In this document: piece by piece, positions 41,290-52,533 of the stretch | How the letters are laid out: every line of letters starts with the position of its first letter | Position numbering within the stretch: the stretch's first letter is position 1 | NCBI GenBank assembly: GCA_014529385.2 | Contig: CM043962.1 | Coordinates: 54,149,905-54,209,904 of the forward strand | Direction: 5' to 3' | Length of the DNA stretch: 60,000 nt | Source: Adiantum capillus-veneris | Taxonomy: Eukaryota; Streptophyta; Polypodiopsida; Polypodiales; Pteridaceae | The notes under the pieces: model-generated | Told to the model about the DNA's origin: nothing | Databases searched by the model: none | What the model saw: only the letters and a program-made list of their open reading frames with translations | Made by a program: the position numbers and the translations under genes

Positions 41290-42015
41290 ATGGCTACTCC
41301 TCCGCAGCTTTTCAAAGCAGAGTATGCGAAGTCCAATCGCTCCACCTGCAAGAGCTGTCAGAGTATCATTTTTAAAGACTCGTACCGCATATATTGCCAG
41401 AGTAGTGTCTGCCACCCAGTTTGAGGGTTATATGACTGTGAGTCATTTTTTATCCCATGATCATTCATTTTCCCTGTATTTTATTGTGTGCATGTGATTG
41501 CATGCTCACATGCTACATAAAGGTTGGCAGCTTTCCACTAGGCTGTTTATGCTTCCATTATACATGTGCCCAATGACTCTGGCCTTTTTTTTGGATATCC
41601 CGTTGTTTGGACACTACTTATGCAGAATGCTTATCTGAGCTGATCAATAGGGTGCATCTATGACCCTATGGGGCTCGTTGTGTTGCGCTATTACAGGTTT
41701 GGAACCATGCTTCTTGCATATTCAAGAAGAAGGCACAAATAAAGTTGTAAGTATAGCGTCTTACAATGCATTCAGCCTATGAACAACATCTTTCCAATGG
41801 TAATTTTCTTTCTATCTAGGCTGGAAGACATTGAAGGTATTGATAATCTTCGATGGGACGATCAACAAAAAGTTCGTGCTTATTTTGAAAATTCAGCCCC
41901 AAGTTGTGGTGGAGATTCTGCAAAGGGAGTTGCAGATGGTGATTATGCTATTGAGGCCACGAAGAGCTCACAAGCAGCATGCAAGAGTTGCAATGAGAAG
42001 ATTGAGAAAGGGCAG
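41290..42015 (+). pseudogene. PARP1: PARP1 N-terminal gene fragment (zinc finger I and start of II)
   Basis: Three exons with GT-AG introns: 41290-41437, 41697-41746, 41820-42015. Exon 1 encodes [20 protein letters not shown] with the zinc pair C-K-S-C, then [14 protein letters not shown]. Exon 2 encodes V-W-N-H-A-S-C-I-F-K-K-K-A-Q-I-K, giving the W-x-H-x3-C half of PARP zinc finger I. Exon 3 encodes L-E-D-I-E-G-I-D-N-L-R-W-D-D-Q-Q-K-V-R, then A-C-K-S-C-N-E-K-I-E-K-G-Q, the start of finger II. Junction phases all agree. Exon 1 has 4 extra bases (41392-41395); without them it is exactly 48 codons. PARP1 is a nuclear DNA-break sensor. Retained introns argue for genomic duplication, not a processed copy. 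Later exons are not seen before 60 kb. Confidence 0.88.
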
Positions 42016-42504
42016 GTAAAATGGGAGCTGATAAGCAATATATATGGACCACAACATTAGCTAAATGAATCTTCCATTATTATTTGGGATTTTAATTTAC
42101 AATGGCTATTGTTGTGTCTTTTTAGCCATGTGGGGAATAGTAAGTAGCTACAATATGAAAAAGGCATACCATTGTTAGCATTAACTTGTTGTTTCTAATA
42201 ATGAAAAAAGAGAAATTGTTTTAAGAAAATGTATATTTTTTTGATGGATTGGTTGTAAAGCATACACTCATTAAAAAGATCTATAAAGATAGAGCTTTGC
42301 AAACCCTCATTATTGTCTTCTCAATTTTTGAGGTAGTGGGCTATTGAGTGTGGTTAAAAATGTTACCAGTAGTAGAAGTGTGGCTTTATCTGCTGAATCT
42401 TCTTTTAATAATTCAGCTCCTCTTTCTTGCAACCTCTAGGGCATTGCGGGTATTCTCTCTCCCCCTCTAATGTGCTCGACATGGTCGACCTTGTCTGTAG
42501 CTAA

Positions 42505-42538
<34 letters not shown>

Positions 42539-42641
42539 CCCCCCCCCCCCCCCCCCCCCCCCCGGGCGCATTCACCAGACAGGAGAGCATCTGTGTGTCA
42601 CTGTGTGGAAGTGTTTGTGTGTGGGGCTATTGCAGGCTGAG

Positions 42642-42692
<51 letters not shown>

Positions 42693-42999
42693 CGGGGTGG
42701 GATCGAGCAATGTCTTCTCTACATGTGCAAAGCAAGGCAACAAGTTTCCCTTTTTAGAAATGTAGTATGATGTTAAGCATGGTGTCTATGGTATAGTGCC
42801 AGACGGGCAATACCCAGACGTGTCATACGTCTCAGACACGATCAGCAACGTAGCCTTGGAAAGCGGGAGGCTTGATGTGCTAGGCATTGGGCGGAGAGAG
42901 TTGAGCCTGTCTGTGAATGTGCCCTCGGTTCCTCCTTCAGAGATGGAGGCTCTTCTGGAGTTGAAAGCTCATATTACCATGGCATATACCATATTATCA
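42016..42999. other. Sequence after the PARP1 fragment with TC and C tracts
   Basis: It starts with a good donor (CAG|GTAAAA). No PARP1 exon 4 motif was found. (TC)n with poly-C lies at 42508-42563 and (TC)n at about 42643-42690. An 87-codon plus frame (42796-43059) has E-M-E-A-L-L-E-L-K-A-H-I, resembling an LRR N-terminal cap but on the strand opposite the LRR remnant, so I do not call it. Confidence 0.5.
42508..42690. repeat. Two (TC)n tracts and a poly-C tract
   Basis: (TC)n at 42508-42535 runs into about 27 C (42537-42563). A second (TC)n lies at 42643-42690. Run lengths may be assembly-dependent. Confidence 0.92.
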
Positions 43000-43001
43000 G
43001 A

Positions 43002-43584
43002 GGTGATGACGAGGTCTTCTCAAAGAGGCAGGAGATTCAAGGTGGAGTGCAAAGGGTAGAAGCACAAGATCAGGTATCGTACAGACACAGGGAGGATGAC
43101 GGTTACGAGCATGCTGGGAATGACACCATTTCCTAAGGAATCTGAACGCTGAAGGAAATGAATGATAGGTCATGTAAACTATGTGTGTGCAATTGCTCAG
43201 CTTGGAGGTAATTGGGGCGCATAAGCTGTTAACGTGCAGGTTGAGGACTTGTACAACTTTCAGATTTGCAAAAGAGCTTGATAGGTACCTGCATGCCTTG
43301 AGGTGATTGGAGAAGAGAGAGAGGTCTCTCAATTGTGTGTAATTTCTAAATGCACGAGGTAGTGTGCAAGAGAGGTTAAAAACATCAGACACTTGATAGA
43401 CAGATTTTATTTCTCATGGTAGTCAATTTTGAGTGAGGAAAAAGGTCCTCACCTTCATGCTTTTTGTATGATCTATTGAGTGTAATGGAGTGCCGCATTG
43501 CCTCAGTTGAAGTGGTCAGATTGTTGACTACATCTAGTTTCAAGTGGTACATTAAACTGGGGTTTACATATGCTCTGAACGGCG

Positions 43585-43654
<70 letters not shown>

Positions 43655-44125
43655 GATGTCCATTTGAGAGCGGGGCACAATTTACAAAAGATGGAGGCAG
43701 GGTGCCACTAAAACTTTCAACCAGAGAAAGATGTTAAGGTCGGGAAGGTCATTGAGGGTAAGCGGGATGGTATCGGTGAGGTTCTAGGAAACATTGACCT
43801 CTTCAAGCTGTGAGCAGTTCAAGAGCTGAGGAGGGAGAGAGCCATGGAGCCTGGTCGAGGGTGAGCTCCTGGACACTCGGGAGGGGGTGGGCCGTGAATA
43901 TAGTTCTGGGTGGTGATGAGGAATTGCAGGCGACAAGGTGATTGAGGTGGAATTTCATCGGTCAATAGACTGGGAGAGGTCGAGGTAACGAAGGGAGGTG
44001 AGGTTGGAGAGAGTAGGGGGGATGGAGACTTCCAAGTGCAAGCCAGAGAGGCTCAAGCCCAATACTAGGTTGTGACCATTGCGATCGTAGCTCATGCCTG
44101 CCCAAGTGCACTACGGCCCGCCTTT
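43002..44125 (-). pseudogene. LRR receptor-like (kinase or protein) N-terminal remnant
   Basis: From about 44113 downward the minus strand encodes C-T-W-A-G-M-S-Y-D-R-N-G-H-N, the end of the LRR N-terminal cap (C-x-W-x-G-[VM]-x-[CY]). LRRs follow: L-G-L-S-L-S-G-L-H-L-E-V-S-I-P-P-T-L-S-N-L-T-S-L-R-Y-L-D-L-S; after stops, H-G-S-L-P-P-Q-L-L-N-C-S-Q-L-E-E-V-N-V-S; then in 42997-43392 L-P-R-A-F-R-N-Y-T-Q-L-R-D-L-S-L-F-S-N and L-N-L-H-V-N-S. A GT/GA microsatellite sits inside (43588-43656). No kinase domain is seen. Clearly a broken fragment of a plasma-membrane LRR receptor family gene. Confidence 0.75.
43588..43656. repeat. (GT)n(GA)n microsatellite within the LRR remnant
   Basis: About 15 GT units are followed by about 16 GA units, the same compound type as at 1902-1967. 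Confidence 0.96.
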
Positions 44126-44154
44126 CTTCCTGGATCCAAGGAGCTCACATTTTG

Positions 44155-44156
<2 letters not shown>

Positions 44157-44204
<48 letters not shown>

Positions 44205-44401
44205 CACACAGTAGAAGTTGCATCAATTTATTGCAGCACGTGCTCTCAAGTTGGAAAATGGACATTCATCCCTCATCTGCAGATAGCTCGGTCTCATCAC
44301 CTTTGAACTCTCTTTGATTTACAGCAGCCACTATGTTGCTTTTCACATCCTCACAATTGTATCTAGCTCATATCAATCGTTACTTGATAGTGTTGATCTC
44401 A

Positions 44402-44441
<40 letters not shown>
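44157..44441. repeat. (TC)n at 44157-44201 and (GA)n at 44405-44441
   Basis: Two pure dinucleotide tracts with complementary motifs lie about 200 bp apart, so the interval could fold through TC/GA pairing. Frames over them are artefacts. Confidence 0.95.
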
Positions 44442-44444
<3 letters not shown>

Positions 44445-45683
44445 GCTGTCTGCAGCCATCACCATCATGTTTCAAGCAACTACACAGCTTATGTGCAAAA
44501 ACTTGTGTACTTAATATCTATATGCAAGGCCCTTGTCACATTGGGACGCCTGCCCAAGTGTGATTTGCAAGTGTGGCCAGCCCAAGTGTGATTTTTCCCT
44601 GTAACATCCTCTCGTGGCCAACTTTCTCTTTTTGCAACGACGAATGAGCGAACGCCAAATCAGCCTGGGCTTCACTTGCTTGCCCTAGTGTGACATGCAC
44701 TCAACTCTCAAAAAACTGTCACTTTTGTCTTGTGTCAAAATGAGATAGAGAAAGAGGTCCTGCAGCTATTTTACAAGGGTATGACGAGGTGGAGTTGTCA
44801 CAGTCATGCGAGCCAAAAATATATAATGGCAAACAAACAAGGTTAGTCTTCTGCTCATTTCCCTTCAACTTCATGTAGTAGGTTGTAGCACGATGTTGTA
44901 CAGCTCCACTCCCATGCTAAGATATATGCCAAGAAGATGCAGATCAAGCTTATTGAAAGCCTACTTGATTAATGGTCAGTGATGAGGGCTTGTTAACAGG
45001 CCAAGCTTAATGATTAACGTATGCCAGATGCGCCTTAAAAGGGCCAAAAGATGCCTGAATGATGCTAAAAAAAAACTACGCTTGAAGTGAGCACAAGTGG
45101 GAGATTATGATCTAGCATTGTAGTGCTTAATGTGCTCTACCGACCTGTCTTTACGGCTCGTCGATTGGAGCTACGTTGAAGAAGTTATGGCAGTTTAAAG
45201 TTCAAATCAATTTGCAGATCCATAGCAGATTGGGCAATTGCAGTTAAGATGACATAATTGAAATGAATGCATGGGCCTGAAGTGCTCACTTCGTAGAGCG
45301 CGTCGGTCTTTTCAGATCAGTGATCGGAGTCTCGATCGCCAAGCTATTAGCCGTTAAAGATTCAACGGGGTCCGACTTTGTACCAGTTCGGTCCGCTCGA
45401 TCAAAGTGCCATTTGGGATTTTTATAGCCTCAGTAGGGTTTGTATGCATTTTATGCAGCTTGAGATGTCTACAGGGATTTACGGCTCGTCAGACAAAGTT
45501 CCGCTTGATCAGATAAAAAGGCTCGGCACAGATGACAATTGTCGGCACTGCTAGCTAGGTAATTTTGGCATTATTTGGGATGCTGATATGGGCAGTAAAA
45601 TTCGCGATGTTGTTGTCAGTTTAGGGCTACTAAGAGCATTAACGAGGATGACTGGCGTGAATGCCTAATATGGTGTCGTTACG
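44442..45683. other. Unassigned sequence
   Basis: There is no open frame above 60 codons and no recognised motif until the PPR remnant. A few words recur, for example TTTACGGCTCGTC at 45150 and 45478, and GATCGGAG-like pieces, suggesting old LTR or satellite-derived sequence. Confidence 0.45.
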
Positions 45684-45994
45684 AAGGCACAAAAAGTGCT
45701 TAAAGAGCTTCGTGTTCGGAATGTCATCTCTTGGACTGCAATGATTGCGGGATAACTCCAACAAGGCAGGACCAGGAAGGTGGATATTTGGAGCAGATGC
45801 AAAGAGAGTAAAACTCTCCAAATGCAATCACTTATACTTGCATATTGAAGGCGTATGGCACTGTCGGAAAAGAAATGCGGGCATTGAAATTCATGAGGAT
45901 ATTGTTCGTCAAGGACTGTTGGTGAAATATGTTTTTCTTTGGCATTGCTTTGGCCGCTATGCATGTCAAATGTGGTGCCCTTGTAGATTTGCTA
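45684..45994 (+). pseudogene. PPR protein fragment
   Basis: The frame encodes K-A-Q-K-V-L-K-E-L-R-V-R-N-V-I-S-W-T-A-M-I-A-G, the classic end/start of PLS-type pentatricopeptide motifs. After a TAA and frameshifts it continues S-P-N-A-I-T-Y-T-C-I-L-K-A-Y-G-T-V-G-K-E and A-A-M-H-V-K-C-G-A-L-V-D. Such proteins bind organellar RNA. The fragment covers about two and a half repeats, is broken, and stops abruptly where a GGCCGCCC repeat begins at 45995. Confidence 0.85.
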
Positions 45995-46090
45995 GGCCGC
46001 CCAAAGGCAACCAAGTGGCAAGGCCGCCCATAAGCCAATGAATATGGCCGCCCACTAAACTATGGCCAATGGCCGCCCTAATTATAAAAG
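45995..46090 (+). promoter_or_regulatory. Four GGCCGCCC repeats followed by a TATA box
   Basis: GGCCGCCC occurs at 45995, 46022, 46046 and 46071 (spacing 27, 24, 25 bp), followed by ATTATAAAAGGA at about 46081-46092. This is a compact promoter-like arrangement, possibly an LTR promoter, for transcription toward the acidic ORF at 47.4 kb. Confidence 0.55.
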
Positions 46091-47387
46091 GATGTGAAGC
46101 TAGGAAAAAAAAGGGATGCATGGCGGGCAACAGAAGAAGGGCTGGCAGCGAAGAGCGCAACGCAGGGGAAGAAGCAGGCTAGCAGTGGCGGCTTCGGGCC
46201 TCAGAAGATGGTGAGCAAGAGCAAACATTGCTCAGCTGTCCATGGCGACACCATTCGGCACCATCCATGGCCAAATTTGCGTTGATTGAGTCACCCACCT
46301 ACCACATCATCAAGCAGGCTTTCCCGCGCCACGTCAGTCACGGCGTCGTGACTACGTGGTGGGGCCTTATTTCTGGAGGAAAAATATAGCAAAGGAAAAA
46401 GGAGGTAACGGGGAAGCGACAGACAGGGAATCAACGAGTGCTTGAGAGGAAGAAAGCGGGTTGCAGATTCAAGGGCAAGAGGTGAGTAGGTCGAAGCCAT
46501 CTCTCTCTCTCTCGATCTCCAACCAACGCAAGCTAGGAACGAAGCTCTCCTCTCTCTCGCTCTTGAGCAAGCAAAGCTCTCTCTTTCTCTCTCGTGTTGA
46601 AGAGGGAAAGCAAGAAATTGGAAGGCAAAGCATCGAAGGCAATAAGGGAGGAAGAAGAACAAGGAGGAACGGGTTTTCTCTGGCTTGCAGAGATAAGGCA
46701 AAAGCACTCCCTCTCTCTTCCTCCGGGAGCATAAAACAAAGGTCTCTCGCTCTCGGCTCATCGTTGGCTACTACACAAAGAATCGAGAGGCAAGGCCATA
46801 AACAAGGAAGAGCTTAAAGCGAGGGAAAGGAGGGCATGCAAGAGCTTGAGAAGCTATCAAAGCAAAGGGAATAGGGTTATGAGAAGGGAAGATCGAGGAG
46901 CTTGGGAGGTGAATGAAGCAAGGCTCTCTCTCCCTCTCTCGGCCGTAATCAAGTGTAAAGGGGTAAGCAAGGCAAAGCATGAGAAGAAGCAAGACTAAAG
47001 TCTCTCTGGTCCTCAACCTCAACTTAGCTCAACGAAGAGAAGGGTACTTGGCTAGAGCAGATATCAGAGCTCGGGATGCAGGAGAAGAAGAAGGTCAAAC
47101 TGGAAAAGAGAAATTACCAAGAGCATACAGAGCCTGACGGCAATCAAAGTAAGTCGATTTAAAAAGAGCAATCGGAGCTACGATTAAGCGGCATGCAAAA
47201 ATTTTCTTCACCGACATCAGTCCGAAGGTTGATTAATCATCATCTTAAGCCCCAGTGTCGTTAACGGCCCAATTAATTTTGTAACAAGGAACTTAAACTC
47301 CTAATTTTTAGCTGATCCGAGTGATGGTGCTGCTAACAGCCCGCCTTGGCTATCGATTACATTGTACTAAAAGCTTGAATTAATTAA
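46091..47387. other. Purine-rich transcribed-leader-like region
   Basis: The plus strand is strongly purine-rich, with many CTCTCTCTC interruptions (46500-46950), and has overlapping Arg/Glu- and Ser/Leu-rich frames on both strands that look like composition artefacts. It could be the leader of the ORF that follows. I see no coding evidence. Confidence 0.45.
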
Positions 47388-49581
47388 TTGAAGACCACGG
47401 TGATTGCCAAAGCCATATGCATCTGTTCTTCTTGTTCTCTCTCACACCTCCCACAGCCAGAGGCTCGGCGCCTACCCGGCTCACGTAGCGAACACATAGC
47501 CCCCGACATCTTTGGTGAACCCGACGCGAAACGAGCTGGGGTGGGAGGTAAAGATGGAGAATTAGAGCAGATGATGAAGATGATTGTATAGTTAAGTGCA
47601 CACGGTTTTGATGATAAGTCAACAGTTCCAGATTTTTCGAAGATGCTTCAATTGGTTCTAGGATCTCTGCTTGAAATAGAGACCGTAAAGAAGAAAAATC
47701 AAATGGATGAAGCTTTGGATGTAGTATACGACGAAAGAAGACTCTTTGATGGATACGATCCATAGGGCTACCTAGAGTGCTATGAGCTGGAGACCAAGGT
47801 AAGAGCGATACCAGAAGAATTGATGATCAAATCTTTTGAGCAATTAGTGAGTTCATATGTGAAGGAGCAGATTCAAGAAGTTACCAAGGCTTGCAACGAT
47901 TATTGGGAGTATTTCAAGAAGCTATTGTGCAAGTACGTTATGAGCAGTATGAAAGCTATCAAGAACAGAGTTCAAGTGTACCAGACTATTCAGATATTCG
48001 AGGACGAGTACGATCAAAGTTAGAAGCTGTGATTGATGAGTTTATTGTGCAAGATGCTACCTTCTTACAGGCTAGTGATGAAGACATAGTCAAAGTTGTG
48101 TATGCAAAGTTGGGTTTTGCAGATGCCGTGCATGAAGTAGAAGTCCTTGAGGGTGAGTCTCTACAGCCTCAAACTACACAGGGTGAATTTTGCAAAGAAC
48201 ATATACCTATAGTACAAGAGGAAAAGAAATCATGGGATCAAGACAATGAAGTGGCTAAAGCTCAGGAAGAAATTGTGCAGGTGAATGAGTGCAGTCGTAT
48301 TCAGGTAGACATGCGGGAAGATTCAGTTACAGCTGATACTTTTGCTACTGAACCAAAATTAGAGCAAAACTTTTTTGGTACAGATTCTACCATAGAGTTG
48401 ATTGATGGTACTGGTACAGATTTTGCCAAAGAGTTGATTAATGATACAAATGTCATAGGTCAAAGCAGGGTTGCTGTTGAGAGCAGCAGGACCATGGATT
48501 TTGGTATGCCAGATTTACCGGATTTGAATGTACCAGATTTTGAGGACTTGGCTAAGCAAGAGTATGTGCTTGATTCAGAGGGGGTGCAAACTCCTTCATT
48601 GACAAGCTTTTGTGAAGCACAACTACCAAATTGGAAAACTGATCTTGAACGTGATTATGATGATTCAGAGGGGGTGCAGACTCCTTTGACACGCTTCTGT
48701 GACCTAGAGCTACCAATCTGGCAGACTGATGTTGAATTTGATGATGGTGATTTAGAGAGGGAGCAAACTTCTTCTCTATCGAGAATTTGTGAGATAGGAA
48801 TCACACTATGGTAGAATGATCATGAACTTGATGATGCTGACTCAGAGGGGGTGCATAGTGAAGTGCAATCTCTTGTTGATGAATATGATTGGTTTCATTG
48901 TGCCGATGATACAGACAGGGCAGTAGATGAAATTTTCATTGTGCATGCTAAACTTTGTGCTATAGAAGTGCAAAGATATCTGGATGAGGGTGAAAGACTT
49001 AAAGAGCAGAAGCATTTAGTATGCATGTCACATGTGGAAATCTTAGTTTACAGTAGACTGAGATGTGCAAGATGGAGGAACCTTCTCTAGCGGTGGACCT
49101 AGATCTTATGTGCTTACTGGACGAAGCTTTGGAAGGGTTCTCAAATACAGATGCTAAGGATACCAATCAATCCAAAATCATGCATGAGCAATTTTGTTCT
49201 GATGCAGTCGATGATGATCTGATGCAGTTGTTACATGATGCCTTACTTGATTTTGAGCCTCTACAAGATAGAGGATTGTTTTCTGATGCATCTTTTGAGC
49301 TTAATGAAGAGGATTTTACCAAAGACTTGATGTATTCAGATATGCATGATCAGAATTTCAATACTAGTGAGAGTGAAGGTGCACTACCAATGATTTTACC
49401 TGTGATTGATGATCGACAATTGGATGAGCTAGTTGCACAGGGGATATGGAAGTATCTGGTGCTACCTGATGCTATATGGAATCTGATGTTACCCTATGGT
49501 GTAGGGGATTTTGAGCTAGCTTTTGACCCAGGAGGTGACAGGTATATGCATGGTCCGAGGAAATTCACTTATATGCCATAG
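47388..49581 (+). pseudogene. Long acidic ORF of unknown function, with internal repeats
   Basis: About 730 codons can be read with four in-frame TAGs (47588, 47763, 48812, about 49088) and two or three frameshifts (about 47930, 49050). The N-terminal part has mixed helices (E-L-E-Q-M-M-K-M-I-V, L-L-E-I-E-T-V-K-K-K). The middle is strongly acidic. At 48573-48855 a unit of about 32 residues repeats: DSEGVQTPSLTSFCEAQLPN, DSEGVQTPLTRFCDLELPIW, D-L-E-R-E-Q-T-S-S-L-S-R-I-C-E-I and a start of a fourth. Near the end L-M-C-L-L-D-E-A-L-E-G-F and L-M-Q-L-L-H-D-A-L-L-D-F repeat. I recognise no family. It lies 360 bp before an LTR with a purine tract, so it may be an unusual ORF of a non-autonomous LTR element. 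Confidence 0.45.
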
Positions 49582-49924
49582 GATCCAAGCGGTTTGCATG
49601 AAGATTTGTGGGCTAATTTATGTTTATGCTGTAATGATTGGAAATTATTGTGCACAAATGTGAAGTAGTATGCATACTTAGATCAAGTTTGCGGAGACGA
49701 CGTCTCCCAAACACCAAGTAGAGCTTGCCACTCTACTATGGAATATTGATAGGACTAATGTGTAGACATGCTTGCGGCAGCTTAGGCTCTCAAGCGCCAA
49801 ATGGATTAGTCATCCGTTCTGGAACGATGTCGTAGGGTAACATATGGATCCTCTACCCGCTAGAAAAAGGGCTAATGAATATGCTTTATCTTCTCTACCC
49901 CATAGTTGAGGACGACTATGATTT

Positions 49925-49938
49925 CAAGAGAGAAGTAA
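49925..49938 (+). other. Candidate polypurine tract before LTR
   Basis: CAAGAGAGAAGTAA directly precedes the TGTCATAA start of the LTR. This suggests the LTR is the 3' LTR of an element lying to its left. Confidence 0.55.
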
Positions 49939-50319
49939 TGTCATAATAACTAATATCTAATTCTCCTATATTATTTTCTCATGTTAAACTGATCATTTAA
50001 ATATGGGGAAGTGCTAGGGGAGAAAAAGCTAGAGTATTGGTTAAGCTGGTAGACCGGCCACAGTAGGGATCCAAAGGAGGGAAAATAGGGATCCAAAGGG
50101 GGGGGGGGTCATTTGCAAAAGAGCAAGGTGCAAAAATGGGCTTAAAAGACCCTAAGGTACAGCCCATTAAGACTTCCAAAATGCTAAGGTTCCAAAATTC
50201 AAAGGTTGTGTCCAAAGGTCAAAAGCCTAGGAAAATTGGATGCTTTGTGTGTGCTCAAAAAAGTCTTCATGCATCCCTACATAGAAGGGGGCAAGCCCTA
50301 GAAGTAGGAGATGAGAGAG

Positions 50320-50378
<59 letters not shown>

Positions 50379-51574
50379 AGTTCCTTTACACAAAGGGAAA
50401 GAGGGACACATCTCAGCTCCCTAGCCCAGATGCCCACAAGGTGTACTCATATTCTATTGGATGGCCATGGAGGTGGACCAATGAGAATTAGGCTAGAGTA
50501 AATCTAGTTTAGCTAATTTAAAAACACTTAATAAAATAACCAATATGAATTCAGCTCTCTAGAAGACTATTGGACAGTCTCCCAAGGGGTCCAATGAGCA
50601 TTCAACGGCCCAATGGCTTGCCTGATTCCTATTGGCCATGAGACAAAGGGGTCCAATGAGAGTTTAGTAGCATTAATTAATTGCCTAAAGCTCTCGAAAA
50701 AGGGGAAAGGGGGACACATGCTAGAAGTCTATCACTTATGCTGCTTAAGTTTCATTGGCTAAGCCTGGCATGAACCAATGGGGTGTCAGAATGAGCAAAT
50801 AGCAAGAGGGGTCGACCAAGAGAGAGAGGGCTGATTTTCTCAAGGCATTATTGCCTACACACTCATACTAGTCCATGTGTGGATTAAGAAGACTCTCTCT
50901 TTCTCTCTCCTTCTCAAGCTTTAATGGAAAGCTTATCACCTACTCCAAGCTTGTGAGAGGGAGGCCTACACCAACAACTCTTGGCTTTTTGATGAAAATC
51001 CAACCAAGAGCCAAGCTTCAATGCATGCTCATCTCCTCTACCATGCTAATCACTAAGCTAAGCTATGCTAATATTAGTGAATATGTGAGGAGATGTACAT
51101 ATTTCTCATAAGACTACTCCTTCTTCCTCTCAATCTACTCTCATACCCCGCTAGCTCTCACCATCTTTGAAGGTGTGTGAGGTCTTGGGTCTGAGACCGT
51201 GAGGGAATTGATGTTGTGTTTATAAGTGTTTTGCTTAGTGCTTGAAGCTTCCATTTTCATTGCACTAGCTAGTATTGAAGTAACACAAAGAATTCTATTG
51301 TAAAATGTCTCTCTTGATGGGAGAAACCATAATACAAAGCCTTTTGAAGGGGGGACCGGCTCCATGTAAATCCGGTCCTCAACTGTTGTCAATAGCTTAA
51401 TTTATCTCTCTTTTGAAGTATTGTTCATGATATCTAACTAGGTGTTATACTTTTTGTTGCTCTCTCCACCCAAGCACTCTTGTTATTCTCATTAGGAATC
51501 TATTCTAATGAAATGCTCACTATGTTCATGCTATTTTCCGCTACACACAAGTTACTAGGCCATTAAATGTTACA
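49939..51574 (+). repeat. LTR of the TGTCATAA family (second member)
   Basis: A 1636-bp block starts TGTCATAATAACTAATATC and ends GTTACA. It aligns with the solo LTR 3419-5015 throughout (ACTGATCATTTAA near the start, CCAACCAAGAGCCA in the middle, CTCAACTGTT and CAAGTTA near the end). No matching 5-bp duplication is seen (AGTAA left, CTATT right), so it is probably a 3' LTR of a truncated element. It contains (CA)n at about 50322-50373. Confidence 0.8.
50322..50373. repeat. (CA)n microsatellite in the LTR
   Basis: About 26 CA units. The solo-LTR copy has only a short CACACA run at the corresponding place (about 3973), so the tract expanded after the copies separated. Confidence 0.93.
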
Positions 51575-52149
51575 CTATTCACCTACTATTTTACTCATAA
51601 AGGCAAGTTTTTGATGGATTGACACTAACTTCTCTTTAAACTACCCAAAAGTAAGAGGTAGTTGGGTTATGGTTAAGTTTTGTGGCACTCGCACTTAAGA
51701 TGCGGTTGTTGCCTATGGTCTGCTAGCTTGGATTTGGCTCTAATAACTCAGATTTGGTCAACTTAGGTTTTAGCTCATCTGTTTACAATACTTTTCTTGG
51801 GCTTTCCTTATTTATTATTATAATATCTCTATAAGATCTCCTTAGCCGACTTTTAAAATACTCTCTCCATCCGAGAAGTTTCTCAATATGTGAATGGCTC
51901 AACTTTGGTCCATACATTATGTTGTAATTACAAATCTTAGCATTGGAAACAAAGTTTTGCTTTAGTTACCAAACAAAGGATTGCATACATTTTTTTTGAT
52001 CAACTTATGGATGGGTTGACATTTTTTACGATAAATAGTAACTATAAAAAGCAGTTTTTAAGATCATATGCTACAATTTTGGAAGGACTACTTTAAATAA
52101 ATGTGGAAAAAACTTGAGATGTGAAAAAATTTCAATATTTAGGACAATA
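51575..52149. other. Unassigned AT-rich sequence
   Basis: No open frame of note and no motif. Part of it may belong to the head of the direct-repeat structure that follows. Confidence 0.5.
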
Positions 52150-52533
52150 GGTAGTCTAATAGTTTTTAAGCTTGACATGGATAACAGCTGATAGGTTCTT
52201 TGAAGCTTGCCATACGTAGCCAAGTCCAACAAATCTGTTGTCTTAACTATATGGATGTAGGTGAGAATTCTATCTTGACTTAAAAAGGTTTAGCGTGCTA
52301 CAGTTCCCCGCTCTAAAGACCTTTGATGACTCGACCGAGATGACCTCAACAGTCCTGTTACTTTTGTATAAAATCATTAGAATGATACCTCATTCTTATT
52401 ATTTGTACATTAATGAGTCAAAGACTGAGTCATTATGTACAAATCCTTGCCTAGTCATCTAAAGTCAGTTGTTTTTTGAACTCCATGTTCTTTTGTGTAT
52501 ATATATTTAATTTAATACTGCAACACACACACA

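Noticed and set aside
42796-43059. Plus-strand frame with E-A-L-L-E-L-K, like an LRR N-terminal cap
   Set aside because: The LRRs and their true cap (C-T-W-A-G-M) are on the minus strand, so this match is most likely coincidence.
46291-46817. Frames on both strands in the purine-rich region (156 and 118 codons)
   Set aside because: Arg/Glu/Ser/Leu content follows the GA/CT composition. Frames on opposite strands mirror each other.
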